NCBI GenBank assembly: GCA_018823415.1
Contig: JAHJIN010000295.1
Location: forward strand, 1 to 64,000
Direction: 5' to 3'
Length of the DNA: 64,000 nucleotides
Origin: Chloroflexota bacterium
GTDB lineage: Bacteria; Chloroflexota; JAHJIN01
In this document: positions 1-8,131 of the stretch, in pieces
How the letters are laid out: every line of letters starts with the position of its first letter
How positions within the stretch are numbered: the stretch's first letter is position 1
The notes under the pieces: generated by a model
The model's database searches: none
Told to the model about the DNA's origin: nothing
What the model saw: only the letters and a program-made list of their open reading frames with translations
Translations under genes and position numbers: made by a program

Positions 1-48
1 AGCGTGATAATGGACCCCCACTTTGCGGGCATAGTCACTGAGCTTCAT
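1..48 (-). mobile_element. IS607-family serine recombinase (TnpA), first 16 codons only
   Basis: Reading left from an ATG at 48, the reverse strand encodes MKLSDYARKVGVHYHA before the window ends. This is the typical opening of IS607-family transposition recombinases, whose N-terminal MerR-like helix-turn-helix starts MKLSDYAxxxGVxYxTAW. Only this stub is visible, so catalytic residues and any TnpB partner lie outside. A truncated J-domain reading frame at 80-223 runs into the element's flank, consistent with an insertion. Identification rests on 16 residues, so it is probable rather than certain. Confidence 0.55.
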
Positions 49-79
49 GCTCAGAGTATAGCACAAATGTTCTATAATG

Positions 80-223
80 TCAATGGATGTCTATCAGTCG
101 AGAAATCGGTTGCGATACTTGGCCCTTGGCCGCCAGCCGGCGATACGCGGCGGCAACGACCTCCGGCTCGGCGTCCGGGTCTACCTGCAAGGTTTTGTAG
201 TGATCCTGAAATCGTTCTACCAC
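80..223 (-). pseudogene. Truncated J-domain (DnaJ-like) protein, 47-codon remnant
   Basis: From a GTG at 223, five bases beyond the stop of the upstream hydrolase gene, the frame encodes DHYKTLQVDPDAEPEVV and then AAAYRRLAAK. This matches helix I and most of helix II of a J-domain as seen in many Chloroflexota proteins. The expected KYHPD loop with its HPD tripeptide never appears. After AAK the sequence becomes unrelated (GQVSQPISRLIDIH) and stops at 80. The break lies beside the IS607-like stub at 1-48, so I infer that insertion cut the gene. Without HPD the product could not stimulate DnaK. Confidence 0.6.
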
Positions 224-228
224 ACTGC

Positions 229-972
229 TTACTCGGCACCTTGTTCAAAGAAATCCAACCACATGTGGCCGGTCGTCATACGAACTCGAGTGTGCGCCGC
301 TCCAAATTCGCGCAGGCGCGGCGCGTGTGGTCCCAGCGCCACGCGGACCAACCATCCCGGCGCATACTCCCCGAGATCGATGGGAGCCGCATCTCCGACG
401 TGGAACAGCCAGCCAGATTCGGTCTGGACGGCCACGCCGCAGTGCCCACGCGTATGTCCGAACAGCGGCACCAGCCACATCGCCGGCTCGAATGGCAGGC
501 GGGTCGCGGTGAGGCCCAGCCAACTTGAGCCCGTATCATCGTAGAGCACAAATTCCGGCTGATGGGCGATGTGGCGACGAACGTACCCCAGGTCGGTCCA
601 GCGGCGTGGGCGGCCGGCAAAGGCCTCGTACTCGCGGCGATGGACGTGGATGGTGGCATGTGGAAAATCCGGCAGGCCGCCGCAATGGTCGAAGTGCATG
701 TGGGTGAGCACAATGTGACGCACGTCTTCCGGCTGGTAGCCCAGGTGCGCGACCTGGCGCACGGCCGCTTCTTGCGGGTTCAGCGGCACGATGGTTATAA
801 CCTGAAATATGCGAAGGATGCTCGTCTGGTGAATATAGTCATCCTGCCCAAGGCCAGTGTCCACCAGTACCGGTCCCTGGTCGGTCTCGACTAACAGGCA
901 CAACGTTCCGCTGCGCCAGTCCAGAGGTGCGCGCGCGTTACACGTGAAGCAGTTGAGAAAGTGAATGCTCAT
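229..972 (-). CDS. Metallo-beta-lactamase fold hydrolase
   Basis: 247 residues. The metal-binding motif HMHFDH is at residues 91-96, after strand VLVDTGLG. A later GHTRGH and a FHVGDA segment supply the third histidine and bridging aspartate of the MBL fold. Size and motifs fit the lactonase/SoxH-like branch of single-domain cytosolic MBL hydrolases, but no substrate can be assigned. It begins at an ATG 10 bases after the zinc-ribbon membrane protein gene and is the last intact gene of the leftward operon that starts at 5794. The J-domain remnant follows directly. Confidence 0.8.
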   Translation of the reverse strand: MSIHFLNCFTCNARAPLDWRSGTLCLLVETDQGPVLVDTGLGQDDYIHQTSILRIFQVITIVPLNPQEAAVRQVAHLGYQPEDVRHIVLTHMHFDHCGGLPDFPHATIHVHRREYEAFAGRPRRWTDLGYVRRHIAHQPEFVLYDDTGSSWLGLTATRLPFEPAMWLVPLFGHTRGHCGVAVQTESGWLFHVGDAAPIDLGEYAPGWLVRVALGPHAPRLREFGAAHTRVRMTTGHMWLDFFEQGAE

Positions 973-982
973 AGCTCCCTGC

Positions 983-1486
983 TTACTGCTTGATCAGTTC
1001 CAGGTTGCCGCCGCAGTTGGGACAGGTGTGCATCGCCTGCTTGACCGGGAACGTGCTGCCGCAGTAGGGGCATTTACGCGTCACCTTGTGCTCCTGGAAG
1101 GCCGGGAACACATAGTATACCTGGTCGCCGCGCCGCTCGCGGTGGCACTGGCCCTTGTGGTCCAGCTCGTCCAAGGCCGCCTGGGCCACCGACGCCGGCA
1201 CGTCCAGGGCCGACATGACCTGGGATACGGCAACCTCGCCGTCGTGGGCGGCCGCCAGGTCCGTGATGCGTGCAGCCAGCGCCGCCGGCTGCACGTTGAG
1301 CCACTTGCGATAGGCATAGGCGCTCCACCCGGCCCCCACCGCCCCCACCGCCAGCAGCAGGATCGCCAGCAGCCACCGCTCCGGCATGGTGATGGCCGCG
1401 CAGAGGAAAAGCGCCCCCAGAGCCAGCGCCAAAACCGACCCGACAAATACCCCCAGATACACCGTTCGGTTCACTGTCACCTCCAA
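983..1486 (-). CDS. Two-TM membrane protein with winged-helix-like segment and C-terminal zinc ribbon
   Basis: 167 residues. Two hydrophobic helices (about 9-31 and 37-58) are followed by a soluble region (about 65-130) that looks like a small winged-helix or PCI-like fold. At the C-terminus CPYCG (139-143) and CPNCG (155-159) form a rubredoxin-type zinc ribbon. The start at 1486 overlaps the preceding coiled-coil gene by 10 bases, so the two are probably translationally coupled. I do not recognise the family. As part of the operon with the radical SAM enzyme it could be a membrane adaptor or quality-control factor, but that is inference. Confidence 0.7.
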   Translation of the reverse strand: MEVTVNRTVYLGVFVGSVLALALGALFLCAAITMPERWLLAILLLAVGAVGAGWSAYAYRKWLNVQPAALAARITDLAAAHDGEVAVSQVMSALDVPASVAQAALDELDHKGQCHRERRGDQVYYVFPAFQEHKVTRKCPYCGSTFPVKQAMHTCPNCGGNLELIKQ

Positions 1487-2649
1487 CTGGCTGTGGCCTG
1501 CTGAATGGCCCGGCCCAGCGTGTCGAAAAAGCCCTTGATGCGCTCCTCGGTCAACTGCTCGTCCAGGAACGGCTTCATGGCAACCACGAATTCGGCCGGG
1601 CGGTCCGCCAGCGCCTGCTCGTCCCGGGCCTTTTCGGCCAGTTCGTCCCAGGTTCCTCCAAAGGCCAGCACGCTGTCGGCCAGCTCGATGCGCAGCGGCG
1701 GCAGGTACTCGCTATGCCGGTCCTGTTCGCTGATCAACACGCGCACGCTCTCCAGAAATCGCCCCAGCCCCTCGTCGACGCCTTTCAAGAGACCCAGGAT
1801 GCCGGCCACCGAGCCCAGGGCCACCTGAAAATCGTCGGTGTGGATGTTCAGCGCGATCATGTCCTGGAGCTGGACGGTCAGCGCCGGGTCGCTGACCGTG
1901 GTGGGCTCTTTCAGGTTGTCCAGCAGGAACACGATGGCGTTTCGCCGGGCCAGCGTCTCGATGTTCTGCGCCAAATAGTCATGCTCTTGCTCAAGCTGGC
2001 CGATCTGGGCCGTCATCGTTTCCCACTCGGCCCGAGAGTCGGTTTGCAGCGTGGTCAGCGCGTCCTGCCGGTTACGCCACTGCTGACGGGTCTTGCTCAA
2101 CTCGGTGCCCAGCACCTGCAATTGCCCCAGCACGCGGTGCCGCTCGCGGTCCAAGGCGTGGATCCGGCCGGCCCGGGTGATGAACCCCAGGCCCCGGCCC
2201 AGCTCCTTGACGCGCGCGTTCAGGTCGTCCAGCTCAGCCTTGCGGCTGGCAACATCGGACTTGAGGGATTCTTCCTGCTCGTCCAGTTGCGGGTTCAGCT
2301 TGTGCAGCTCGACCACCTGCTGCTGGACGTACTCGATTTTGGCGTCGGCCTGGCGGCGCAGGTCTTTTGTCTCCTCGTCCAGCTTGGCGATGCGGTCGAC
2401 CAGGGACTGGCGTTCCACCGGCACCCACTCGTCGATCTGGGCGCGCAGCGCGGCGTCCACCACATCGCCCCGCGCCTCGACTGTATCGGCCAGGGCTTGC
2501 AGTGCCGGGTCGTGCTCGGCCTTGAAGCGCGTGTAGGCGCCCTGGTACTCGGCCTGGATCTGCTCGACCTCCTGATAGGCCGCGCCGATCCGGCTGCGCT
2601 GCCCGCTGATGAAATCGCGCAGGCTCTCCGCGCTGACGACCTGACTCAT
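1477..2649 (-). CDS. Uncharacterised coiled-coil protein
   Basis: 390 residues without signal peptide or membrane segments. Residues about 20-65 and 90-235 are rich in Glu, Gln, Lys and Leu in heptad-like spacing and should form long coiled coils. The C-terminal 130 residues are predicted globular and helical. No enzymatic motif is visible. Its ATG overlaps the stop of the radical SAM gene by four bases (ATGA), indicating tight co-translation with it. Because it is embedded in the operon it is likely a structural or scaffold partner of the repeat-tail protein or the radical SAM enzyme. I cannot name a family. Confidence 0.7.
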   Translation of the reverse strand: MSQVVSAESLRDFISGQRSRIGAAYQEVEQIQAEYQGAYTRFKAEHDPALQALADTVEARGDVVDAALRAQIDEWVPVERQSLVDRIAKLDEETKDLRRQADAKIEYVQQQVVELHKLNPQLDEQEESLKSDVASRKAELDDLNARVKELGRGLGFITRAGRIHALDRERHRVLGQLQVLGTELSKTRQQWRNRQDALTTLQTDSRAEWETMTAQIGQLEQEHDYLAQNIETLARRNAIVFLLDNLKEPTTVSDPALTVQLQDMIALNIHTDDFQVALGSVAGILGLLKGVDEGLGRFLESVRVLISEQDRHSEYLPPLRIELADSVLAFGGTWDELAEKARDEQALADRPAEFVVAMKPFLDEQLTEERIKGFFDTLGRAIQQATASWR

Positions 2650-4046
2650 TGGACTCCCACCCCTTTCGCTTGGCCGATCCAGCGGCGCTTGGCCTGCCAG
2701 ATCGCTTTTTCCCAGGCCGGGGCCTGGCGCGGCGCCACATCAGCGATCTCGCCCAGGTCGCCCACGGCATCCCAGTACAGTGGGCATGCGCCGCAGCACA
2801 GGTCGGCCAGGTCGCAGCCCCGGCAGGCCGGCGGCAGGAACTCTTTGCGGCGCCAGTAGCGGGCCGTGCGCGTGTGCCAGATGGCGTCGAAATCCTGACG
2901 TAGCAGGCTGCCGATCCCCTGCTCGAAACTGGAGCAGGGCAGCACGTCGCCGGCCGGGTTGACAGAGAGCAGCCCGCCGGCCGCGCCGCACGACTGGGAG
3001 CCCAGTCCGTGCTGCGCCGGGTTGAACAGACAGTACGGCACCGGCGAGTACCACACAAAGCGCAGGCCCCGGGCCTCGGCCTGCCTTTTCAGCGCCAGAA
3101 CCAACGGGCCAATGTTGGCATAGCCAATCTCGTCCGCTGTGACAACCGCGCCGCCGCCGGTGCGAATGACCATGTTCATGGACAGGTACTCCTGGCCCTC
3201 GTCGGCCAGGAAATCCACCAGGGCCGGCAGGTGCGCGCGGTTGAGCCGACAGATGGTGGTGTTGGTGTGGGTGTGGACACCGGCCGCCTTGAGGTTGCGG
3301 AACCCTTGCACCGTCTGCTCGAATGCCCGGGGATTGTCCACGATGCGGTTGTGCACGTCGGCGTCGGCGGCCTCCAGGCTGACCTGCGCCGAGTCCAGCC
3401 CGGCGTCCACGAGTTGCGCGACATAGCCGGCATCGGCGCAGCGAATGCCATTGGTGATGAGGTTGACGCGCAGCTTGTGGGCTTTGGCGTAGGCGACCAG
3501 ATCGGGCAGGTCCGGGCGCAGGGTCGGCTCGCCGCCGGTGAACGAGAGGGTGGGCGCTTTGGCCTGGGTCACGATCTTGTCAATGACCTGCTTGACTTGG
3601 GCGGTGTTCATCTCGGAGACGGCCCGGCCGCGGTCCGGCGAACTGGCATAGCAAAAGACACAGCGGTTATTACAGCGATAGGTCAGGGCGATCTCGGCGA
3701 GGATGGGGTATTTGATGGTGTGCGTGCCAAAGGGCGTGCGGCGCACGGCCGGCCCGCACCCCGGTTTGCCCTTGAGCATCAGTCGCAGGCTCTCCAGCAG
3801 GGCCTCCAGGTCGCGCTCGATCTGCTCGGGTGGCACCTGGTAATGCACGGCCCAGGTCTGCACCAGCGCGTCCACATCCAACGGGTTGGCGGCATAGAGC
3901 GCGCCCAACATCTCGACGCCGGTGGCATTGAGGTGATAGGTCTTGTTGGGCCGCAGGATGAGCAGGTTGTCTTCGGGCCGCACAAACACGTGGCCGCGCG
4001 TGCTGTCAACCAGGGTTGCCGCGAACTGCTGCAGGCGCTCGTTCAT
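2646..4046 (-). CDS. Radical SAM/SPASM maturase with PqqD-like N-terminal domain
   Basis: 466 residues. Residues about 18-95 resemble a PqqD-type peptide-recognition winged helix. The radical SAM cluster motif is CNNRCVFC (Cys125, 129, 132), with GGEPTLR following at 171-177. The C-terminal region (about 350-445) carries the Cys pattern of a SPASM auxiliary-cluster domain (CGAAGG, PCSSFE, CRGCDLADLCCGAC). This architecture is characteristic of enzymes that modify ribosomally made peptides through thioether or C-C links, for example the PqqE and AlbA families. It starts two bases after the gene for a protein with a Cys/His/Ser repeat tail. I infer that this tail is its substrate. Confidence 0.85.
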   Translation of the reverse strand: MNERLQQFAATLVDSTRGHVFVRPEDNLLILRPNKTYHLNATGVEMLGALYAANPLDVDALVQTWAVHYQVPPEQIERDLEALLESLRLMLKGKPGCGPAVRRTPFGTHTIKYPILAEIALTYRCNNRCVFCYASSPDRGRAVSEMNTAQVKQVIDKIVTQAKAPTLSFTGGEPTLRPDLPDLVAYAKAHKLRVNLITNGIRCADAGYVAQLVDAGLDSAQVSLEAADADVHNRIVDNPRAFEQTVQGFRNLKAAGVHTHTNTTICRLNRAHLPALVDFLADEGQEYLSMNMVIRTGGGAVVTADEIGYANIGPLVLALKRQAEARGLRFVWYSPVPYCLFNPAQHGLGSQSCGAAGGLLSVNPAGDVLPCSSFEQGIGSLLRQDFDAIWHTRTARYWRRKEFLPPACRGCDLADLCCGACPLYWDAVGDLGEIADVAPRQAPAWEKAIWQAKRRWIGQAKGVGVQ

Positions 4047-4048
4047 GG

Positions 4049-5794
4049 CTAGAAATCGCTCACACAGGCACTGTGACAGGCGTCGTGGCAGGCGCTATGG
4101 CAGTCACAGGCACTATGGCAGGCATCGTGACAGTCCGAGTGGACGCACGCCGAGTGGCAGGCGTCGTGGACGCAGGCGCTGTGACAGGCCGAGTGGCAGG
4201 CGTCGTGGCACGCCGAGTAGCCGGTGACCGGCGGAGCGCCCTCGGGGGCCGGCGCCGGGCCGCCGGTAAGCCACGCCGCGGCTTGCTCCATCTGCCGGGC
4301 CACCTGATGCCCCAGCCCTTCCAGGACGCCGGCCATCTGGTCGGCCCCCACCAGGATGGGCGACAGAGCAGGGGCCGGTCCCTCACCCACAGGGCGAGGG
4401 ACCGGCGCCGGAGCGCCCCCTGTCTCCGGCAGCGGGCGGTATTCCGGCCAGAGTGTGATCCAGGGGTACTGCTGTTCCCAGACCTGTGGCCGCTGGTCCG
4501 GCTCGGCCTGCTCGTACTCGGTCCAGGCGTCCTGGGCGCGCTGCTGGTAGGTCTGGCGCGTGGCCTGCGGGTCCGCGTTCCAAAGCTTGGTGGACAGGTG
4601 CGCCGACACCAGCTTGATGACCTGGCTCTGCACCTCGCTGGGGATGGTGCCGTCTTCGGCGATGCCGTCTACCAACGCCTGCTCATAGTCGGCCAGACCC
4701 TGGGTGGCGGAGGACAGCACTTCCAGTTGCAGCGGGTCACGGTTGACGATGTTGAGCACGCCGCGCTGGACCAGCGCCAGGACGATCAGGGCGATGGCCT
4801 TGGCGCTGTTCCCCACATAGAGCGCGGCCTCTACCGCGTCCAGGTCGGGGACCAGGCCGGGTTGCTCAAAGGTCTCGATCTCGATTTCCGGCGGCTGATA
4901 GACCACCGGCTCTGAGCGCGGCCGGGCAGCCCGGAACATGATCCCGCCGACAACAGCGGCCAACACCCCGCCCAGCCCCAGGAACAGGCCACCCAGCCCC
5001 AGTAACACGAACGGCGCCACGTTCGGCGGGGGCGTGGGGGCCGGCGTGGGAGCGACGACCGGCGTCCCCGGCACCTGGGTCGGCGGGAGTTGGGCAAAGT
5101 AGCGCGCCGGGAGGTAGAACTTGGCCAGAACGTGGTCCTGCGGCGCCAGGTTCCGGCGCGAGACGTACACCGACAGGTAATTCTTGCCGGTGGTCGCGTC
5201 CGGCGTGGCATAGTACACCCAGCGGTCAAAACTGGCCTTGTTGGCGGCGTCTTCCACCAGCCCGGCCGCCTGGACCACTTCTTGCGTCACCTGCTCGGGC
5301 CGGGTGATGTCGGCTGGCAACTCGATGGGCGTGATAAAGGTGACGATCTGCTCGCCGATGGGCAGCGCCCACTGGACCGGCGCCCAGCTCACCACGCGAT
5401 AGTCGGCCCCGCCGATGCTGGTGGTATCCAGCGCGCGCTCGACGCGATAGTGCACGGTGACGGTATACGTCTCGCCTGGATCAGTGGTGACGGCGAAATT
5501 GGCCGTGTACTGGTCGCTGCCCTTGCTCACCAGGTTGACCGGCGACGAGCCGCCGGGGCCGTCCAGCGTGGCCGCCACGATCTGGTGCGTGGGGTCGAAT
5601 GGCCCAATCGTGGTGATCTTATCACGCGGCTCGTTCTCCAGGAACGACAGGCGGTACTTGACGTCCAGCTTGCCGTCGCTCAGGATAGTGACCTGCGAGT
5701 GGATCACCGTCAATTCCGGCGCGGCCAGCACCACCGCAGTCGCCAGTAGCGCCAGCAACAACGCCAGACCCATCGCCGCCAGCCACTTGTTCAT
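4049..5794 (-). CDS. DUF2207-like membrane protein with Cys/His-rich CH(S/D)A repeat tail
   Basis: 581 residues. A signal peptide/TM (1-25) precedes an extracytoplasmic beta-rich domain (26-235) like that of DUF2207 proteins. Next come a Pro/Thr linker (236-260), a second TM (261-287) and a soluble domain (about 310-450). After a Pro/Gly/Ala-rich spacer the last 56 residues (526-581) are built from repeats CHSA and CHDA, with 13 Cys and 11 His, ending VSDF. The tail resembles in logic the His-Xaa-Ser repeats of HxsA, which are associated with radical SAM proteins. The next gene, two bases on, is a PqqD/radical SAM/SPASM protein, so the tail is a plausible site of modification or metal binding. 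A run of 11 G lies directly before the ATG. Confidence 0.85.
   Translation of the reverse strand: MNKWLAAMGLALLLALLATAVVLAAPELTVIHSQVTILSDGKLDVKYRLSFLENEPRDKITTIGPFDPTHQIVAATLDGPGGSSPVNLVSKGSDQYTANFAVTTDPGETYTVTVHYRVERALDTTSIGGADYRVVSWAPVQWALPIGEQIVTFITPIELPADITRPEQVTQEVVQAAGLVEDAANKASFDRWVYYATPDATTGKNYLSVYVSRRNLAPQDHVLAKFYLPARYFAQLPPTQVPGTPVVAPTPAPTPPPNVAPFVLLGLGGLFLGLGGVLAAVVGGIMFRAARPRSEPVVYQPPEIEIETFEQPGLVPDLDAVEAALYVGNSAKAIALIVLALVQRGVLNIVNRDPLQLEVLSSATQGLADYEQALVDGIAEDGTIPSEVQSQVIKLVSAHLSTKLWNADPQATRQTYQQRAQDAWTEYEQAEPDQRPQVWEQQYPWITLWPEYRPLPETGGAPAPVPRPVGEGPAPALSPILVGADQMAGVLEGLGHQVARQMEQAAAWLTGGPAPAPEGAPPVTGYSACHDACHSACHSACVHDACHSACVHSDCHDACHSACDCHSACHDACHSACVSDF
4052..4219 (-). repeat. 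Coding 12-bp tandem repeat (CHSA/CHDA units)
   Basis: The 3' end of the gene consists of a degenerate 12-base unit encoding Cys-His-(Ser/Asp)-Ala, with occasional VH or DC variants. Codon use differs between units (TGC/TGT, CAC/CAT/CAG-like variation on the + strand), so the array has been kept by selection on the protein and is not a recent DNA duplication. It is not a CRISPR array: units are contiguous and in frame with the upstream gene. Confidence 0.85.
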
Positions 5795-5796
5795 CG

Positions 5797-5807
5797 CCCC
5801 CCCCCCC
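5797..5807 (-). promoter_or_regulatory. Homopolymeric G11 tract serving as ribosome binding site
   Basis: On the coding strand 11 consecutive G residues end two bases before the ATG of the repeat-tail protein gene. No other Shine-Dalgarno-like purine run is present, so this tract must serve that role. Slippage in such a tract would alter spacing and could modulate translation. That consequence is inference; the tract is seen directly. Confidence 0.6.
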
Positions 5808-5824
5808 TGTAACCTGCAATCTGC

Positions 5825-7204
5825 CTACAGCATCCGCTCCCGGATCTTGCCGCTGCTGATGTCCATGATCCACACCACCACAGTGATCATCCAGGCGATG
5901 AGGGCCACGCTGTGCCAACGGAGGAGTTGCTGGTATTGGAGCAACATCTGGCCGATGCCGCCGCCGCCCACCATACCGATGATGGTGCTCATGCGCACGT
6001 TAATGTCCCAGCGGTAGAGGGTAAAGGCCGTGAACGGCGGGACCACCTGGGGCACCACGGCATAGATGATGGTCTGAAGCTTGTTGGCGCCGGTGGCCGT
6101 GATGGCCTCCACCGGTCCCATGTCGATACTCTCCACCTGCTCCGAGTAGAGCTTGCCCAGCGACGCGATAGAATGTATGGTCAAGGCCAGGGTGCCGGCA
6201 AAGACGCCGAGGCCGACCCACATGACAAAGACGATGGCCCAGACGATGGGCTCGATAGAGCGGAATACGTTAAAGAACGTGCGCGTCACGTAATAGATAC
6301 TGGTCCCCCACCAGGTGCGGGGCATCATGTTCCGCGCCCCCAGAAAGCTCAGGCCCCCGGCGATGGGAATGGCCAACGTGGTGGCCATGAGCGCCAGATA
6401 GATGGTCTCGATCATGAGCTTGAGCATGCGGCCAAAGATGTCCCAGTCCGGATCAAAGAACGCGCCCAGCATCGGCGCCGCACCGCCAAACTGGACGATC
6501 AGCCGGGGAAAGTCGATCTTGGTAACGAGATAGCCGGTGAGGTAGGTCAACGCCAGCAAGACAATGACGCCCAATCCCCACGAGGTGCGATACCAGCGCC
6601 GGCCGTGGCCGCGCTCGGCCTCGTCTATGGCCAGCGCGGTGGGCACGACCAGGGTGCCGGCGATCAGGTCCGCCCAGGTCTGACCCTTTTTGCTGATCAA
6701 GGGCCACAGGTGCCCCAGGCCCAACGGCAGCAGGGCCAGGTTCCAGCCCACCCAGCGCAGGAGCCGCTGTTTCGTGCTGGGCCAGGTATAGCGCACGTCT
6801 TCCGCCTCGCGGACCACGCGCAGGCCGTTGACCTTGCTGGCGACGGTGATGCCCAGGCAGCCCCACAGCGCCGCCAACTCCAGAGCCAGGATCAGCCAGA
6901 ATGGCCAGATGGTGGCGACCCGCAGCACCTCCAGCCAACTGGTATAAGGGATTAACTGGGCCACGTAAGACACCCCGAACCAGTTCTGGGTCCAGATGTT
7001 GGTGATGCGGATCAGTTCTGTTACCGAGTAATCGATGCAGTAAAAGATATAGAATACGATGAACCAGTCCAGCAGGAATGTGGTCAATCGCCCGCGGGCA
7101 TAGGCGAACGGCGTGGTGGGGCACCCTTCTATCTCATAGACGCACAGTTGTCGAGCTACAATGCCCTCCGAGGGGCGTTCCGTGTCGATCGAAAGCTCCG
7201 CCAT
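5825..7204 (-). CDS. phnE: PhnE-type ABC transporter permease with N-terminal RDD-like domain
   Basis: 459 residues from the ATG at 7204, which follows an AAAGGGG ribosome site and lies 20 bases after phnC; an upstream in-frame start would overlap phnC by 80 bases. Residues about 35-185 contain hydrophobic segments with KVNGLRVV and KKGQTWADLIAGTLVV, the signature of RDD membrane domains. The remainder is a binding-protein-dependent permease with the EAA loop EAITATGANKLQTI and the GMVGGGGIG turn typical of PhnE. It should form the channel for phosphonate, phosphite or phosphate import with PhnC and PhnD. The RDD fusion is unusual. Confidence is high for the permease half and moderate for the RDD call. 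Confidence 0.85.
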   Translation of the reverse strand: MAELSIDTERPSEGIVARQLCVYEIEGCPTTPFAYARGRLTTFLLDWFIVFYIFYCIDYSVTELIRITNIWTQNWFGVSYVAQLIPYTSWLEVLRVATIWPFWLILALELAALWGCLGITVASKVNGLRVVREAEDVRYTWPSTKQRLLRWVGWNLALLPLGLGHLWPLISKKGQTWADLIAGTLVVPTALAIDEAERGHGRRWYRTSWGLGVIVLLALTYLTGYLVTKIDFPRLIVQFGGAAPMLGAFFDPDWDIFGRMLKLMIETIYLALMATTLAIPIAGGLSFLGARNMMPRTWWGTSIYYVTRTFFNVFRSIEPIVWAIVFVMWVGLGVFAGTLALTIHSIASLGKLYSEQVESIDMGPVEAITATGANKLQTIIYAVVPQVVPPFTAFTLYRWDINVRMSTIIGMVGGGGIGQMLLQYQQLLRWHSVALIAWMITVVVWIMDISSGKIRERML

Positions 7205-7223
7205 CGGTATGTTTCCCCTTTCG

Positions 7224-7982
7224 TCAGGCGATCTCGACGCGCACGGCGTCTTCGCCATAGATTTCCTTGAACCGCACTTCGTCAATCTCGGCCGGCGAGC
7301 CGTCAAAGACCATCTGGCCGTCTTTGAGGGCCACGATGCGCGTGGCGTAGGCCCTTGCCAGGCTCAAAAAGTGCAGGCTACACAGCACGGTGACGCCGTC
7401 CTCCTTGTTCAATAGCTCAAGGTAGCGCATCACCGAGTGCGACGTGGCCGGGTCCAGGCTGGCCACCGGCTCGTCGGCCAGCATGAGCTTGGGCTCTTGC
7501 ATCAGCGCCCGGGCGATGCCCACGCGCTGCTGTTGGCCGCCGGACAGCTCGTCGGCCCGCTTGTACGCCTGCTCGCGAATGCCCACCCGGTCCAGGTTGT
7601 GCAGGGCCAGTTCCACGTCTTCTTTGGACCAACGGCTCATGGCCGAGCGCCACGGGCTGACGTAGCCCAGCCGACCGGAGAGAACGTTGGTCAGCACGGG
7701 GGAACGCTTGACCAGGTTGAATTGCTGAAAGATCATGCCGATCTGCCGGCGGATGCGGCGCATCTCGTCCGGCGAAGCAGCCGTGATATCCTGGCCGTCC
7801 CAGGTGATCCGCCCTTCGGTAGGCTCGATGAGGCGGTTGATGCACCGCAGCAGGGTGGATTTGCCGGACCCGCTCAGCCCGATAACCACCAGAAACTCGC
7901 CGTCTTCCACGGTGAGGCTGACCCTGTCTAGCGCCTTGACCCCGCCTTCGTAAATCTTGGTGAGTTGTTCGATTTTCAGCAA
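7224..7982 (-). CDS. phnC: Phosphonate/phosphate-type ABC transporter ATP-binding protein PhnC
   Basis: 252 residues. Walker A GLSGSGKST is at 35-43, followed by the Q-loop IFQQFNLV, signature LSGGQQQR, Walker B LMLADEPVASLDP and an H-loop histidine in LHFLS. The phrase IFQQFNLVKRSPVLTNVLSGRLG is typical of PhnC. The start is a TTG at 7982 preceded by AGGAGG at seven bases; no better ATG exists nearby. It lies between phnD and phnE in one transcription direction and energises the importer. Confidence 0.9.
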   Translation of the reverse strand: MLKIEQLTKIYEGGVKALDRVSLTVEDGEFLVVIGLSGSGKSTLLRCINRLIEPTEGRITWDGQDITAASPDEMRRIRRQIGMIFQQFNLVKRSPVLTNVLSGRLGYVSPWRSAMSRWSKEDVELALHNLDRVGIREQAYKRADELSGGQQQRVGIARALMQEPKLMLADEPVASLDPATSHSVMRYLELLNKEDGVTVLCSLHFLSLARAYATRIVALKDGQMVFDGSPAEIDEVRFKEIYGEDAVRVEIA

Positions 7983-8131
7983 GGTGATTCCTCCTGTTTA
8001 CCCTCCCGTAGGTTGCCCGTGGTGTCCTCATGAGCGACCGACATCAACGGATGAAAATCACCTGGGCCGGCACGCAAAACCTGCGGGATGGTTAGCAACA
8101 GCATAACCCGAAATTGGTAATCTATAGACAA

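Noticed and set aside
4052-4219. Regular 12-bp repeats resembling a small CRISPR or satellite array
   Set aside because: Units are contiguous, lack spacers, and are in frame with the 581-residue protein; variation follows codon degeneracy.
7205-7306. Longer N-terminus for PhnE
   Set aside because: It would overlap phnC by over 80 bases and lacks a ribosome site; ATG 7204 has one.
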